Shown: piece after piece, positions 44,447 to 53,259 of the stretch
How positions within the stretch are numbered: position 1 is the first letter of the stretch
Layout: every line of letters starts with the position of its first letter
NCBI GenBank assembly: GCA_964551315.1
Contig: CAZKCM010000018.1
Span: 1 to 64,000 of the forward strand
From: Virgifigura sp964551315
GTDB lineage: Bacteria; Pseudomonadota; Alphaproteobacteria; Dongiales; Dongiaceae
Direction: 5' to 3'
DNA: 64,000 nucleotides
Notes under the pieces: generated by a model
Databases searched by the model: none
What the model was told of the DNA's origin: nothing
Seen by the model: the letters and a program-made list of their open reading frames with translations, nothing else
Made by a program: the position numbers and the translations under genes

Positions 44447-45283
44447 TCAGCCCGGCCGGGCCTCCGCGGCCGCGACGCTCCGGCCCAGACGACGATACAG
44501 CCGAGTGCGGCCCAAGGCATAGCGGTGCTTGGCGAAGAGATAGGCCAAGCCCTTGGCGTGCCGCCAGGTGAAGGACGGGCGCTTGGCCCCTCGGCCGATT
44601 TCCTGCGCGTCGTGGATGGCGTGGACCGAGGGATCGTAGACCACGGAATACCCGGCCTGCCAGACCCGCAGGCAGTAATCGACATCCTCGGGCGAGTAGA
44701 AGATGCGCTCGTCCAGGGGCCCCACCCGGTCGAGCACGTCGCGCCGGAACAGCCAGAACGCCGAGATCGCGTAGTCTACGGCGACGACGCCGCCGGAGGG
44801 ATCGGGTGGCCGGAGCGCCGCCTCGAGGGAGCGCAGGCTGAGGAACCGTCGCAGCTTCCGGCCCAGGGTGGGGAAGACGTCGGTCGACAATTGCGGGCGT
44901 CCGTCCGGATAAATCAGGCGCGGTGCCACGATCCCCCGCTTGGGATCGGCGTCTGCGACGCCGATCAGATGATCGACTGTGCCGATGGGGACCTCGACGT
45001 CCGAATCCAGGATGAGAATGTAGCGACCGCTCGACCGTCGCAGGGCCATGTTGCGCGATACGGTCGTGCCGGTGTTGCGCTCGCAGTAGATGCCGTGGAC
45101 CAGATCCGGGTATTTCGCCTCGAGGCGCCGCAGCTCGGCCACGCTGCCGTCCGTCGAACCGTTTTCCACGACCCAGATCTCGTTGGGCTCGCCCGACCGG
45201 GACAGTTCGGCGGCGAGCGAGTCGACACACTTGGCCAGATATCGCGCCGAGTTGAAGGACAGGATGACGGCGGAAACGCGCAT
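44447..45283 (-). CDS. GT2-family glycosyltransferase
   Basis: A 278-residue GT-A glycosyltransferase. The nucleotide-sugar fold opens with VSAVILSFNSARYLAKCVDS, continues through VVENGSTDGSV and carries the metal-binding ILILDSDVEV. FSPEDVDYCLRVWQAGY is the usual acceptor/catalytic region of rhamnosyl-type GT2 enzymes. There is no membrane domain, so it acts at the cytoplasmic face on lipid-linked intermediates. The start lies 3 bases after the FemAB stop, and the xrtA start follows 27 bases later, all consistent with one operon. Sugar specificity is unknown. Confidence 0.9.
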   Translation of the reverse strand: MRVSAVILSFNSARYLAKCVDSLAAELSRSGEPNEIWVVENGSTDGSVAELRRLEAKYPDLVHGIYCERNTGTTVSRNMALRRSSGRYILILDSDVEVPIGTVDHLIGVADADPKRGIVAPRLIYPDGRPQLSTDVFPTLGRKLRRFLSLRSLEAALRPPDPSGGVVAVDYAISAFWLFRRDVLDRVGPLDERIFYSPEDVDYCLRVWQAGYSVVYDPSVHAIHDAQEIGRGAKRPSFTWRHAKGLAYLFAKHRYALGRTRLYRRLGRSVAAAEARPG

Positions 45284-45286
45284 CGC

Positions 45287-46321
45287 TCAGCCCAGCTGCC
45301 GCGCGATCGGCGGCCCGATGAGGTTGGCGACCGGAAGCGGCAGGCGCTTCCAGGTCTCGACGAACACCCGGTACTTCGGGTTCAGCGGATTGATGTTTGG
45401 GATCTCCTTGCTGCGGACCAGGTGGTACTGGTAGTGCAGCGGCTCCGGCTTGAATCCCCAGAACACCTTGTAGTCGAAGGAACCGGTGCCGAATTTGCTG
45501 CGCCCGAAATCGAACACCCTGGCGCCCCGCGCGACCGCCCGGCGCATCAGCGTCCAGTACATGTAGTCGTAGGCGTGGAGCCGGCGCGCAACCGGACGCG
45601 CGCTGGAGTAGTAGGGCGTGACCTCGTCCTTGAAGTAGAGGCTGGTCGCCGCGGCGACCGGCCCGTCGGGCCCGTGGACCACCGCGACCTCCACGGCGTC
45701 GCCGAATTCCCGCTTCAGGTTGATGAAGAACCGCTTCGGAAAGACCGGCGTACCGAGGTTGCGCAGGCTTTCGGCGTAGATGCGGTAGAAGTCGTCGATC
45801 GGGGCATCCACCTCGACCGACAGCCCGTTCTTGAAGCTCTTCTTCAGGTCGTAACGCCGCTTGGACGGCACCGCTTTGAGGGCCGCGGCCTCGTCCGGAA
45901 GAATCTCGCGCCGGAAGGTCGCGTAGACGTCGGTCTTGGCCGGCCAATCGATCGCTCTGACCGGCCCCTGGTGGCGAAGTTCGACGTAATCGACCCCGAG
46001 CTCCCGCCCCAGCGCCGCCGCGTCCTCGGCAAGGGCGGCCGTCGCCTCGTCGTCGAGCGCGGCAACGCCGCCATAGACGCCGAACCCGGTCGAAATCAGC
46101 GCGTTCCCGAACAGCCGCGTCTTGACGTGGACGAGCGGCAGGATGCCGACGATCGCCCCGTCGCGGCGGGCGTAGCGGAAATGGCTCTCATATCCATAGC
46201 TCTCCGCCACCACGCGGCGCCAGCCGGCGCGGTGGAAGAAGCTGGTTCCGGGGCAGGCCGCGACGAACGCCTCCCACGGGGCCTCATCCGCCTGGCCCAG
46301 CTCATGGATCGTGACCGCCAT
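45287..46321 (-). CDS. FemAB-family XrtA/PEP-CTERM-associated protein
   Basis: A 344-residue double-GNAT protein of the FemAB type (TIGR03019 in PEP-CTERM systems). Visible elements are FFHRAGWRRVVAESYGYE, YDLKKSFKNGLSVEVD and FDFGRSKFGTGSFDYKVFWG, the family's closing signature. FemAB enzymes transfer amino acids from aminoacyl-tRNA. In exosortase loci they may aminoacylate the sugar acceptor or a peptide linker, but that has not been shown. The ATG directly abuts the stop of the deacetylase gene. It is distinct from the GNAT protein at 39750. Confidence 0.92.
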   Translation of the reverse strand: MAVTIHELGQADEAPWEAFVAACPGTSFFHRAGWRRVVAESYGYESHFRYARRDGAIVGILPLVHVKTRLFGNALISTGFGVYGGVAALDDEATAALAEDAAALGRELGVDYVELRHQGPVRAIDWPAKTDVYATFRREILPDEAAALKAVPSKRRYDLKKSFKNGLSVEVDAPIDDFYRIYAESLRNLGTPVFPKRFFINLKREFGDAVEVAVVHGPDGPVAAATSLYFKDEVTPYYSSARPVARRLHAYDYMYWTLMRRAVARGARVFDFGRSKFGTGSFDYKVFWGFKPEPLHYQYHLVRSKEIPNINPLNPKYRVFVETWKRLPLPVANLIGPPIARQLG

Positions 46322-47296
46322 TCAGAGTCCGGCGACGCCTTTGCCGTTATCCAGGAAGACCTCGTCGACTCGCGACCACGCGAAGTCCGACAGCGCTCGG
46401 CGCAGCTTGGCCTCCATACCCTTAAGATTGACGTAATGCCGCAGCCGCGACCGCCGCGGCGCGGTTGTGATGCGCGGTTGCTCGGGGTCGATCTCCCAGG
46501 GATGGAAGTAGAAGATCGCCGGCCGTCCCTCCGTCTCGTTCACGCGCCGCAAGCCCTGGCGCCACAACGCGTAGGGGAACAACCGGAAATAGCCGCCGCC
46601 GCCGCAGGGCAGACGGCGGCCCAGCAATTCGACGGTCGTGATCGGAATCTCGAGGAGGCCGAAGCCGTCGGGACGGGCGCGGCCGGGGCCGCGCTCGTCG
46701 GACCCAGGGCCATTGGGGCGGAACGGAAACCGGTCGGCGTCGGGAACGCCGTAATGGTCGTGCCGGATCGGGTTGATGCTCGAACTGTAGGTATACCCGG
46801 TCTCGGCGAGCACATCGAAGGCCCACCAGGTCTCGCGGTTGATCGAGAAGCTGGCGGCGCGGTATCCCTTCACCGCGACGCCGCCGAGGTCTTCGAGGAT
46901 CTTCTTCGTCCGCGATACGTCTTCCCGGAACTCGTCCGGGGTCTGTTCGAAGACGCGATAGTGGGACAGGCCGTGGCTGGCCAGCTCGTGCCCCTCCTCG
47001 ACGATCCTGCGGACGAGGTTCGGATGGCGCTCGGCGATGCAGCCCAGCATGAAGAAGGTGGCGCGCACCTTGGCTTCGGCGAACAGCTCGAGGATGCGGT
47101 CGGTGTTTCGCTCCACCCGGGATGGATAGTTCGGCCAGTCGGCGCGCGTGATCGTGCCGGCGAAGGCCGAGACCTGATAGTAATCCTCGACATCGACGGA
47201 CATCGCATTGACGACGCGGCTGCGGCCCGCGGCGACTGGGCGCGGCGCGGCGCCGGAGGCATGTCCGGCGGAGGTCGGTTCCGTGGCGTTCATCAT
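46322..47296 (-). CDS. XrtA-system polysaccharide deacetylase (DUF3473 domain)
   Basis: A 324-residue carbohydrate esterase of the TIGR03006 type. MSVDVEDYYQVSAF holds the catalytic and metal-binding aspartates. ELASHGLSHYRVFEQTP holds the metal histidines, and FYFHPWEIDPEQPR lies in the C-terminal DUF3473 segment. It probably removes acetyl groups from the nascent polysaccharide. There is no signal peptide, as is usual for this group. The start overlaps the ATPase stop (ATGATG gives two possible starts, 47296 and 47293). Confidence 0.93.
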   Translation of the reverse strand: MMNATEPTSAGHASGAAPRPVAAGRSRVVNAMSVDVEDYYQVSAFAGTITRADWPNYPSRVERNTDRILELFAEAKVRATFFMLGCIAERHPNLVRRIVEEGHELASHGLSHYRVFEQTPDEFREDVSRTKKILEDLGGVAVKGYRAASFSINRETWWAFDVLAETGYTYSSSINPIRHDHYGVPDADRFPFRPNGPGSDERGPGRARPDGFGLLEIPITTVELLGRRLPCGGGGYFRLFPYALWRQGLRRVNETEGRPAIFYFHPWEIDPEQPRITTAPRRSRLRHYVNLKGMEAKLRRALSDFAWSRVDEVFLDNGKGVAGL

Positions 47297-48423
47297 TTCT
47301 GTCCGGTATCGTCGTCGTCCGGCGGGCGCCCGGAGCGCTTGGCCGGCAGGAACGGCATCGAGAGATAGCTCACCGCCGTCTCCAGGAGCTCGCGCAGGAC
47401 CTGTTCGTGCCGCGAGACGAGAACTTCCAGCCGGTCGAGCCGGGCGCCGAGCTCGGGCGGTATTGCGCCTGCCGGCGCGTCCGCCGCCGGCGATTCACCG
47501 AAATGGCCGTTCGTGCGCGCCGCCGAGTGGAAGCGCGGCCGGATCGGCTCGGTCAACTCTTCCGCCGGTGCCGGCTCCGCGGCGCCGCCCTGCCGCAAGG
47601 TGACTCCTTCCGCCACTTCCTTCCGCAGGTCTTCGACGACCTCGTCGACCGCGTCCTCGTCAAGGGTGTGGACCTCCTCCAGCGCGCCGTAAAGCAGCAG
47701 GCGGTTGCAGAGCGTATTGATCCGGCGCGGAATGCCCTCGGTTTCGGCAAAAATACGATCGAAGGCGGCGTCGGTGATCGCCGGATCGCCCGTCCACCCC
47801 ACCATGCTGAGGCGGTGCTTGATGTACTCCCGCGTTTCCGTGGCCGTCATCGGCTCCAGGTGATAGGAGGCGATCACCCGCTGGCGGAGCTGCTCGAGGT
47901 TGGGATTGCCGAGCAATGCGTTGAACTGCGGCTGACCGAGGAGGAAGCTCTGGAACAGCGACTGCCCGCCGACGCTGAAGTTCGACAGCATCCGCAGTTC
48001 CTCGATGGTCCGCATCGGCAGGTTCTGCGCCTCGTCCACCACCAGCAGCACCCGCCGGTTGAGCTTGTGCTGCTGCACGAGGAAGTTCTCGAACGCCCGC
48101 AGGAGGGACGCCTTGTCGGGCGTCGGGGCAGGGATATTGAACGCGGAGAGGATCATCCGCACCGCGTCGTCGGCCTCGACCTGCGTGGTGACGATCTGCG
48201 CCGCGATCACCTCGGTGGAGTCGATCTCCGAGAAGAGCTGGCTCACGAGCGTCGTTTTGCCCGTCCCGACGGGGCCGGTGATGACGATGAATCCTTCTCC
48301 CTGGTGCAGCCCGAACTTCAGGTAGGACATCGCCTTCCTGTGGCTGTGACTCCGGTAGAAGAAGCGATGGTCCGGGCTCAGCTTGAAGGGCGGCCCGGAC
48401 AGCCCGTAAAACTCTTCATACAT
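47293..48423 (-). CDS. XrtA-associated AAA ATPase (general-secretion ExeA-like)
   Basis: A 376-residue P-loop ATPase of the TIGR03015 type. It opens MYEEFYGLSGPPFKLSPDHR, the ExeA-like signature. Walker A is TGPVGTGKTTLV, Walker B LLVVDEAQNLP, and the sensor arginine region is EGIPRRINTLCNRLLL. A disordered linker (about 280-330) leads to a C-terminal coiled coil and PFLPAKRSG. It may power assembly or regulation of the export machine. An in-frame extension upstream overlaps the barrel gene and is rejected. Start and stop touch both neighbours, confirming operon structure. Confidence 0.92.
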   Translation of the reverse strand: MYEEFYGLSGPPFKLSPDHRFFYRSHSHRKAMSYLKFGLHQGEGFIVITGPVGTGKTTLVSQLFSEIDSTEVIAAQIVTTQVEADDAVRMILSAFNIPAPTPDKASLLRAFENFLVQQHKLNRRVLLVVDEAQNLPMRTIEELRMLSNFSVGGQSLFQSFLLGQPQFNALLGNPNLEQLRQRVIASYHLEPMTATETREYIKHRLSMVGWTGDPAITDAAFDRIFAETEGIPRRINTLCNRLLLYGALEEVHTLDEDAVDEVVEDLRKEVAEGVTLRQGGAAEPAPAEELTEPIRPRFHSAARTNGHFGESPAADAPAGAIPPELGARLDRLEVLVSRHEQVLRELLETAVSYLSMPFLPAKRSGRPPDDDDTGQK

Positions 48424-48425
48424 GC

Positions 48426-50036
48426 CTAGAATGTCACCCGCAGTCCCAGGGTCACGGCATTCTCGGTGTATTCGTCGTTCTCGTCGTCGGCGAAGCGCTG
48501 GGCGTAGCTGTAGGCGGCGAGCGCCTGAAGGTTCTGCGCCAGATTGTGCGTGAGCTGCAGGCGCCCCAGCACCGTCTCGGTGTCGAGGCCGCCGGAGACG
48601 TCCGTCTCGGCGGTGCGGTAGCCCCCCAACACACCGAGGCGCGTGTCCGGCGTCAGGGCGTAGGTCCACCGGGCGGAGGTCGTGAGCAGCTTCTCGTCGG
48701 GCCGGAAGTCGAAGTCCCGTTCCTCGTAGACCGCCGCCAGGACGAAGTCGCTGCGCTCGTAGCTGCCCGAGAGCGAAGCCTGGAAGCGATGGGCCAGAAA
48801 GGCTTCGTCCTCAAGCCCCAGGAAGTCGTCAATGTCCTCGACCGGCAGGCCGGTTGCCGGATCGATCAGCCGGCCCTGCTCGTCGACGGTCAGGTTGAAG
48901 GCCTGGCGCCCGATCGCGGCGCCGGTAATGTCCAGGACCTCCGTGTAGCTCGCCTGGAAGGTGAGGCGCGGCGAGATGAGATAGCGGGCCGACGCGAAGA
49001 TGTTCTGCTCCTCGTACCGCTCGCCGTAACGGAACTCGAGCTCGCTCCGCGGCCCGGGCCGGGCGATGAAGCCGGCGTTCCAGACGAGGCCTTCCGGGTC
49101 GTCGCGCAGGTCGTCGGACTCGATTTTCTCGTAGCCCACCGTTCCCACGGGCAGGAACCATCGGGTCAGGGCGTACTGACCGGACAGCAGCGCGGTTTTG
49201 CGCTCCAGGTCGCCGTCCCTGCCGTCCGACTCCACGTTCTCGTACTCCAGGTCGTTGCCGAGCTGGATGCGGGCGAAGCGGCTGCCCGTGACCGTCCGCA
49301 GGGACGCGGCGTTCGTGATCGTGCTGTCGGTGCCGTCGTCGCCGTCGTCGTCGTTGTCTCTGAAATAGGTGCGGTTGTGCCGGTAGCGAAGCTCGGAGTT
49401 CGCCCAGTTGCCGAACCCCTGGATCCAGTAGGGGCTGACGCCGACCGTATAGACCTCGCTCAGGTCGTCGCGTCCGGAACCCGGCGAGGTGGAGACTGCG
49501 CTGAACGGATTCTCGAGCGCGAGGAAGGCGGACGCCTGTCCGTCGACGAAGAGGTGGCTTTGCAGCAGCTCGACGGTGCCGATGCCGCGGGCGTTCGGCC
49601 GCACCTCCACGTCGGTGTCGTCCGCGAATTCGGTGTCCAGGCTGAGCGCGGCGTCCAGGGCGGCCTCCGCGCGGGCGCCCGTGGCGCGGATGCTGGTCGC
49701 GCCGGTGTTCGTCCAGATGATCGCGTCTTCGGCCTCGTCGTCCGGGTCGAGATCGACGTTGTCCGTATAGGTAAGGGAGGTCTGGACCGAGTGGATCATG
49801 CTCACATCGGCCGACCAGGCCGCGGGCGCCGATCCCATCCAGACCGCCACCGCCGAAGCGCAGGCACTCAGAAGCGCGAGGCGCCTCGAGAGGTGTCCCC
49901 GCCGCCCGGCGCCGGTCGGCCGGGGCTCGCTCCGCCCGGCGGACTCTTCCGGCCCGCGTTCGCCACGGCCGGGTTCACTTCGAAGGGGACGATTCCACGT
50001 CGGAGGTGTTGGTCTGCTTTTCCTGATACGCGTCAT
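48426..50036 (-). CDS. XrtA-system outer-membrane beta-barrel protein
   Basis: An outer-membrane protein of the TIGR03016 type. After a signal peptide (LALLSACASAVAVWMGSAPAA) the sequence is a long series of amphipathic strands rich in Asp, Tyr, Arg and Thr (HSVQTSLTYTDNVDLDPDD; FARIQLGNDLEYENV). It ends NAVTLGLRVTF, with the terminal phenylalanine recognised by the Bam machinery. It probably lets polysaccharide pass or anchors the export complex. The start is uncertain: no ATG, GTG or TTG lies just before the signal peptide, so the nearest upstream ATG (50036) lies 62 bases inside the kinase gene and gives a long N-terminal extension. Confidence 0.86.
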   Translation of the reverse strand: MTRIRKSRPTPPTWNRPLRSEPGRGERGPEESAGRSEPRPTGAGRRGHLSRRLALLSACASAVAVWMGSAPAAWSADVSMIHSVQTSLTYTDNVDLDPDDEAEDAIIWTNTGATSIRATGARAEAALDAALSLDTEFADDTDVEVRPNARGIGTVELLQSHLFVDGQASAFLALENPFSAVSTSPGSGRDDLSEVYTVGVSPYWIQGFGNWANSELRYRHNRTYFRDNDDDGDDGTDSTITNAASLRTVTGSRFARIQLGNDLEYENVESDGRDGDLERKTALLSGQYALTRWFLPVGTVGYEKIESDDLRDDPEGLVWNAGFIARPGPRSELEFRYGERYEEQNIFASARYLISPRLTFQASYTEVLDITGAAIGRQAFNLTVDEQGRLIDPATGLPVEDIDDFLGLEDEAFLAHRFQASLSGSYERSDFVLAAVYEERDFDFRPDEKLLTTSARWTYALTPDTRLGVLGGYRTAETDVSGGLDTETVLGRLQLTHNLAQNLQALAAYSYAQRFADDENDEYTENAVTLGLRVTF

Positions 50037-50976
50037 AATAGGTCCCGAACTGTTCGGTGCCGCCGGAGGTGGTTGTCTTGTTGAGGACGAAGCTGATGTT
50101 TTCGCAAGGCTCAAGGAGTTCGAGGGCCGATTGCACCGCCCGTTGCGAGGTGGCATTCGCCTCGACGACGAACAGGATCTGCCCGACATGCTGTGCGATC
50201 GCCAGCGGTTCGGTGCTCGCCAGCACCGGCGGCGCGTCGAAGATGATGACGCGATCGGGGTAGCGCCGCGCGATCTTCTCCACGAACTGGTGCATCTGAG
50301 GGCCGCCGAACAGTTCGGTCGCCGACGCCACGGGCTGGCCGGAGGGCAGCAACGTCAGCCGAAGGCTGTGGTCGCGCAGGAGCACATCGGCCATCTCCAT
50401 CTTCGGATCCCTCAGGATGTCGACCAGCCCCTTCTTCGCCTTGAGGCCCAGCGTGCTCAGAATCGCCGGGCGGAGGATGTCCGCGTCGATCAGCAGGACG
50501 TTGTAGCCTTCGTCCGCGATGAAGCTGAGCGCCAGATTGAGCGACAGGAAGCTCTTGCCTTCCTCGGGACGCGCGCTGGTCACCATGATCACATGGCCCA
50601 GGGATTCGGCCGCCTCGCCGGCTTTGTCCGTGGCGAACAGGCTCATCCGCTGCATCAGCCGCCGCTTGATCAGGCGGATCTCCTCCGACAGCCGTGACCG
50701 GCGGGTGTCCGGCGTGATGAATCCCTTGGCCTTCAGCCGTTCGAGGTCGATCGTGACCTCGGTGCTGCGGCGCGCCGGCGAGGTCTCCGGGCCGGGGGTG
50801 ACGAAGGACGGCGTCTCGGGACGAAGCGGCGCCTGCGGTTGTGGCGGGGGCGATTCCGCCTGCCGCCGCTCCCGGGCCGACTGTCCCGACACGAAGCCGC
50901 GGGCAGCGGCGCGCTCAAGCAGGGATTCGGTCCGGGGGCGACCCTTGCGCTGAGCGGCCTTGTCGATCAGACTCAT
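49975..50976 (-). CDS. XrtA-associated tyrosine autokinase (BY-kinase)
   Basis: A 333-residue cytoplasmic tyrosine kinase of the CpsD/CapB type (TIGR03018). Walker A is TSARPEEGKSFLSLN, Walker A' LLIDADILRP and Walker B VIIFDAPPV. A short tail with YYDAYQEKQ provides the autophosphorylated tyrosines. It works with the separate chain-length membrane protein encoded immediately upstream to control polymer length through phosphorylation cycles. ATG 50976 (MSLIDKA) is favoured because GGGAG lies upstream; ATG 51003 is also possible. Confidence 0.92.
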   Translation of the reverse strand: MSLIDKAAQRKGRPRTESLLERAAARGFVSGQSARERRQAESPPPQPQAPLRPETPSFVTPGPETSPARRSTEVTIDLERLKAKGFITPDTRRSRLSEEIRLIKRRLMQRMSLFATDKAGEAAESLGHVIMVTSARPEEGKSFLSLNLALSFIADEGYNVLLIDADILRPAILSTLGLKAKKGLVDILRDPKMEMADVLLRDHSLRLTLLPSGQPVASATELFGGPQMHQFVEKIARRYPDRVIIFDAPPVLASTEPLAIAQHVGQILFVVEANATSQRAVQSALELLEPCENISFVLNKTTTSGGTEQFGTYYDAYQEKQTNTSDVESSPSK

Positions 50977-51037
50977 GTTGGTCTTGACTCCCTTTGGCTC
51001 CATTGAGTGACCTGTGCTGCTGGCTCGCTCGCCGCGG

Positions 51038-52597
51038 CTATAACCAAAGCATCTGGATCTGACCGTACACCCTGTTCGACAGGCTAACCAGATCGGGGAA
51101 CAGAAGGACCAGGGCGCCGAACACTCCCATAAGCGCCACCAGGCTCAAGGCGAACGCCGACATGTCCACGAACTGCAGTCGGTCGCGGGTGCGGTTTTGC
51201 ACCAGGGACAGGCTGCCGAGCACCGGCACACCGAAGGCTTCGCGCAGCTGCGCCACGGTCGTGAAGGAGTCCTTCAGCTGGATCTGGACGAGGGCGAGGC
51301 CGAGGCCGGAGCCGATCGCCGCGAACAGCACCGCGGAGAAGAACAGGGGGCGGTTCGGGCCGCTCGGCTTAAGGGGCACGACCGGCGGATCGACGATCCG
51401 GAACTCGACATTCGTCGTCTGGTCGTTGAGGTTCTGGGCCAGCCGGGCCGATTCCCGGCGCTCGATCAGCGACTGGTAGTTCTGCCGCAGCACGTCATAG
51501 TCTCGGGTCATCTGCGCGAGCTGGAGGGCGACGGGCGGCACCTCCTGGATACGCTGCCGAAGGTTTTGCACCTGCGCCCGCTGCGTTTCCAGGCGGCGCT
51601 CAAGGCTGCGGATCTCGCGCTCGATCCGCTCGATCTCGCCCTGAATCTGGGTGTAGGCGGGGTTCGGCACCTGGACCGCTTGCGGCCCGGTGCGCTCGTT
51701 CTCGACCTGGGCCCTGGCCGACTCGATCAGGCGTGCCAGCGCTTTGACGTTCGGATGCTCCGTCGTGTAGCGCAGCAAGAGGTCGTCCATTTGCCGCTCG
51801 AGCTCGGCCAGGCGCTGCTGGGCGGGCGTCGGCCCGGCGGCTGCCTGGCCGGCCAGGAACTCCGGCGTGCGGGCCAGCTCCGCCTGAAGCTCGTCGCGCT
51901 GCCAGATCGCCGACTGAAGCTCCGTCTCCAGCCGCTGGATATCGAACTCGCCCTGCTGCAGGCGGCCGCTGTACCGTTCCTGATAGTTGAGTTCCGAAGC
52001 GTTGGCCCGCTTGAACTCCGCGACCGCCGCCTCGGCCTGCCGCAGCCGCTGCTCGTACTCCGCGATCTGCGCGTCGATGAAGCGGCGCGCCCGGTCCATG
52101 TCCCGCTGGCTGGTTCCAAGGTTCTGTTCGACGAAGATCGTCAGCAGCGCCTGCACGACCCGCTGCGCCCGTTCCGGATCCGTGTCTTCATAGCGCACCT
52201 CGAAGAGCTGGTCCCGCTGGGCAACGAGCTCCAGCCGCTGCTGCAGGGAAGCCAGCTTTGCCTCCTGGGCCTCCGGCGAGTTGACGGTGAGGTCCATGTC
52301 CGTCATCCGCATCAGCTCCAGCAGGTTCGGGCGCGTCAGCAGGGTGCGGCGCATGACCTCGAGCTGCTGCCGGATGTCGGTGCTCACGGTCAGCCCTCGC
52401 ATCAAGGGGGTGAGCAGGCTCTGCGTATCCACATAGATGCGGGCGCTGGCCGTGTAGCGATCGGGGAGCATCGACACGACCGTCCAACCGGCGACGCTGA
52501 CCAGCCAGGCCACGGCGACGACCAGCCACCGGCGTGCCCACAGCTCGGACAGATAGTACTTGACCAGGAGTTTCGGATTGACGGTATCTGGCAGCAT
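51038..52597 (-). CDS. XrtA-system polysaccharide chain-length determinant (PCP)
   Basis: A 519-residue polysaccharide co-polymerase of the TIGR03007 type. An N-terminal helix (WLVVAVAWLVSVAGWTVVSM) and a C-terminal one (LFFSAVLFAAIGSGLGLALV) flank a large periplasmic coiled-coil region (about 180-390) with the Wzz signature. A third hydrophobic stretch near the C-terminus (LSLVALMGVFGALVLLFPDL) is typical of this group. It forms the inner-membrane cage that sets chain length and pairs with the BY-kinase. It lies 23 bases after the export gene. Confidence 0.93.
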   Translation of the reverse strand: MLPDTVNPKLLVKYYLSELWARRWLVVAVAWLVSVAGWTVVSMLPDRYTASARIYVDTQSLLTPLMRGLTVSTDIRQQLEVMRRTLLTRPNLLELMRMTDMDLTVNSPEAQEAKLASLQQRLELVAQRDQLFEVRYEDTDPERAQRVVQALLTIFVEQNLGTSQRDMDRARRFIDAQIAEYEQRLRQAEAAVAEFKRANASELNYQERYSGRLQQGEFDIQRLETELQSAIWQRDELQAELARTPEFLAGQAAAGPTPAQQRLAELERQMDDLLLRYTTEHPNVKALARLIESARAQVENERTGPQAVQVPNPAYTQIQGEIERIEREIRSLERRLETQRAQVQNLRQRIQEVPPVALQLAQMTRDYDVLRQNYQSLIERRESARLAQNLNDQTTNVEFRIVDPPVVPLKPSGPNRPLFFSAVLFAAIGSGLGLALVQIQLKDSFTTVAQLREAFGVPVLGSLSLVQNRTRDRLQFVDMSAFALSLVALMGVFGALVLLFPDLVSLSNRVYGQIQMLWL

Positions 52598-52620
52598 CGC
52601 TTCCGGTCCTCGGACGGCCG

Positions 52621-53259
52621 TTAGAACCAGCTCTGCGGAATGATGATGACGTCGCCCGGCATCACCGGCACGTTCGCCGAGATGTCGCCGTCCTTCAGCA
52701 GGTCATCGAGACGGACGTTGTAGGTCTGTTGCTGCTCGCCCGCCCGGCGGACGATGACGGCGCGGTTGCCGGCCGCGAAGTCGGTCAGCCCGCCTACCTC
52801 GATCATGACGTCAAGGACCGTCATGCCGTCGCGGTAGGGGATGGCGCGCGGCTGCGTCGCCTCGCCGACCACCCGGACCTGCTGGCTGAACGGTCCGGAG
52901 AAATTGCTGACGATGACGGTGACCACCGGGTCGCGCATGTAGGTTGCCAGGTTCCGCTCGATATCCTCGGCCAGCTCCGAGGGGGTCTTGCCGGCGGCCT
53001 GAAGGTCCTGGATCAACGGAGTCGAGATCTTGCCGTCGGGGCGCACCGGCACCGTGACCGAGAACTCGGGCGCATTCCAGACGAAGACCTGTACGGTGTC
53101 GAGGGGGCCGATGCGGTAATCCGTGGCCGATGTGGTTGCGGTCTCGAGCGTCCCCGGAGCTGGCGGAAGATTCGTGGATGGGCCGCAGGCCGCGACCAGG
53201 ACGGCGATCACGGCGGCCCAAAGGACGTTGGCCGTGGATCTGAATGACTTTCTTGACAC
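52621..53259 (-). CDS. XrtA-system polysaccharide export lipoprotein (Wza-like)
   Basis: A 212-residue outer-membrane export protein of the TIGR03027 type. It has a lipoprotein signal (lipobox VAAC), a Poly_export domain (YRIGPLDTVQVFVWNAPEFS) and an SLBB domain (VVGEATQPRAIPYRDGMTVL). It is shorter than Wza and probably forms the periplasmic ring joined to the barrel protein. It starts at GTG 53259 with an excellent GGAGGT 6 bases upstream. It is the first gene of the long minus-strand operon that ends at 39750. Confidence 0.93.
   Translation of the reverse strand: MSRKSFRSTANVLWAAVIAVLVAACGPSTNLPPAPGTLETATTSATDYRIGPLDTVQVFVWNAPEFSVTVPVRPDGKISTPLIQDLQAAGKTPSELAEDIERNLATYMRDPVVTVIVSNFSGPFSQQVRVVGEATQPRAIPYRDGMTVLDVMIEVGGLTDFAAGNRAVIVRRAGEQQQTYNVRLDDLLKDGDISANVPVMPGDVIIIPQSWF

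Noticed and set aside
40955..47368. A 2137-codon plus-strand open frame across the exosortase operon
   Set aside because: It is antisense to six well-supported genes, is Arg/Asp/Gly-rich, has no domain and no ribosome-binding site. High third-position GC removes stop codons from this frame.
47293..48669. A longer XrtA ATPase starting at 48669
   Set aside because: The extra 82 residues are antisense-like sequence overlapping the barrel gene. Family similarity begins at the ATG at 48423.
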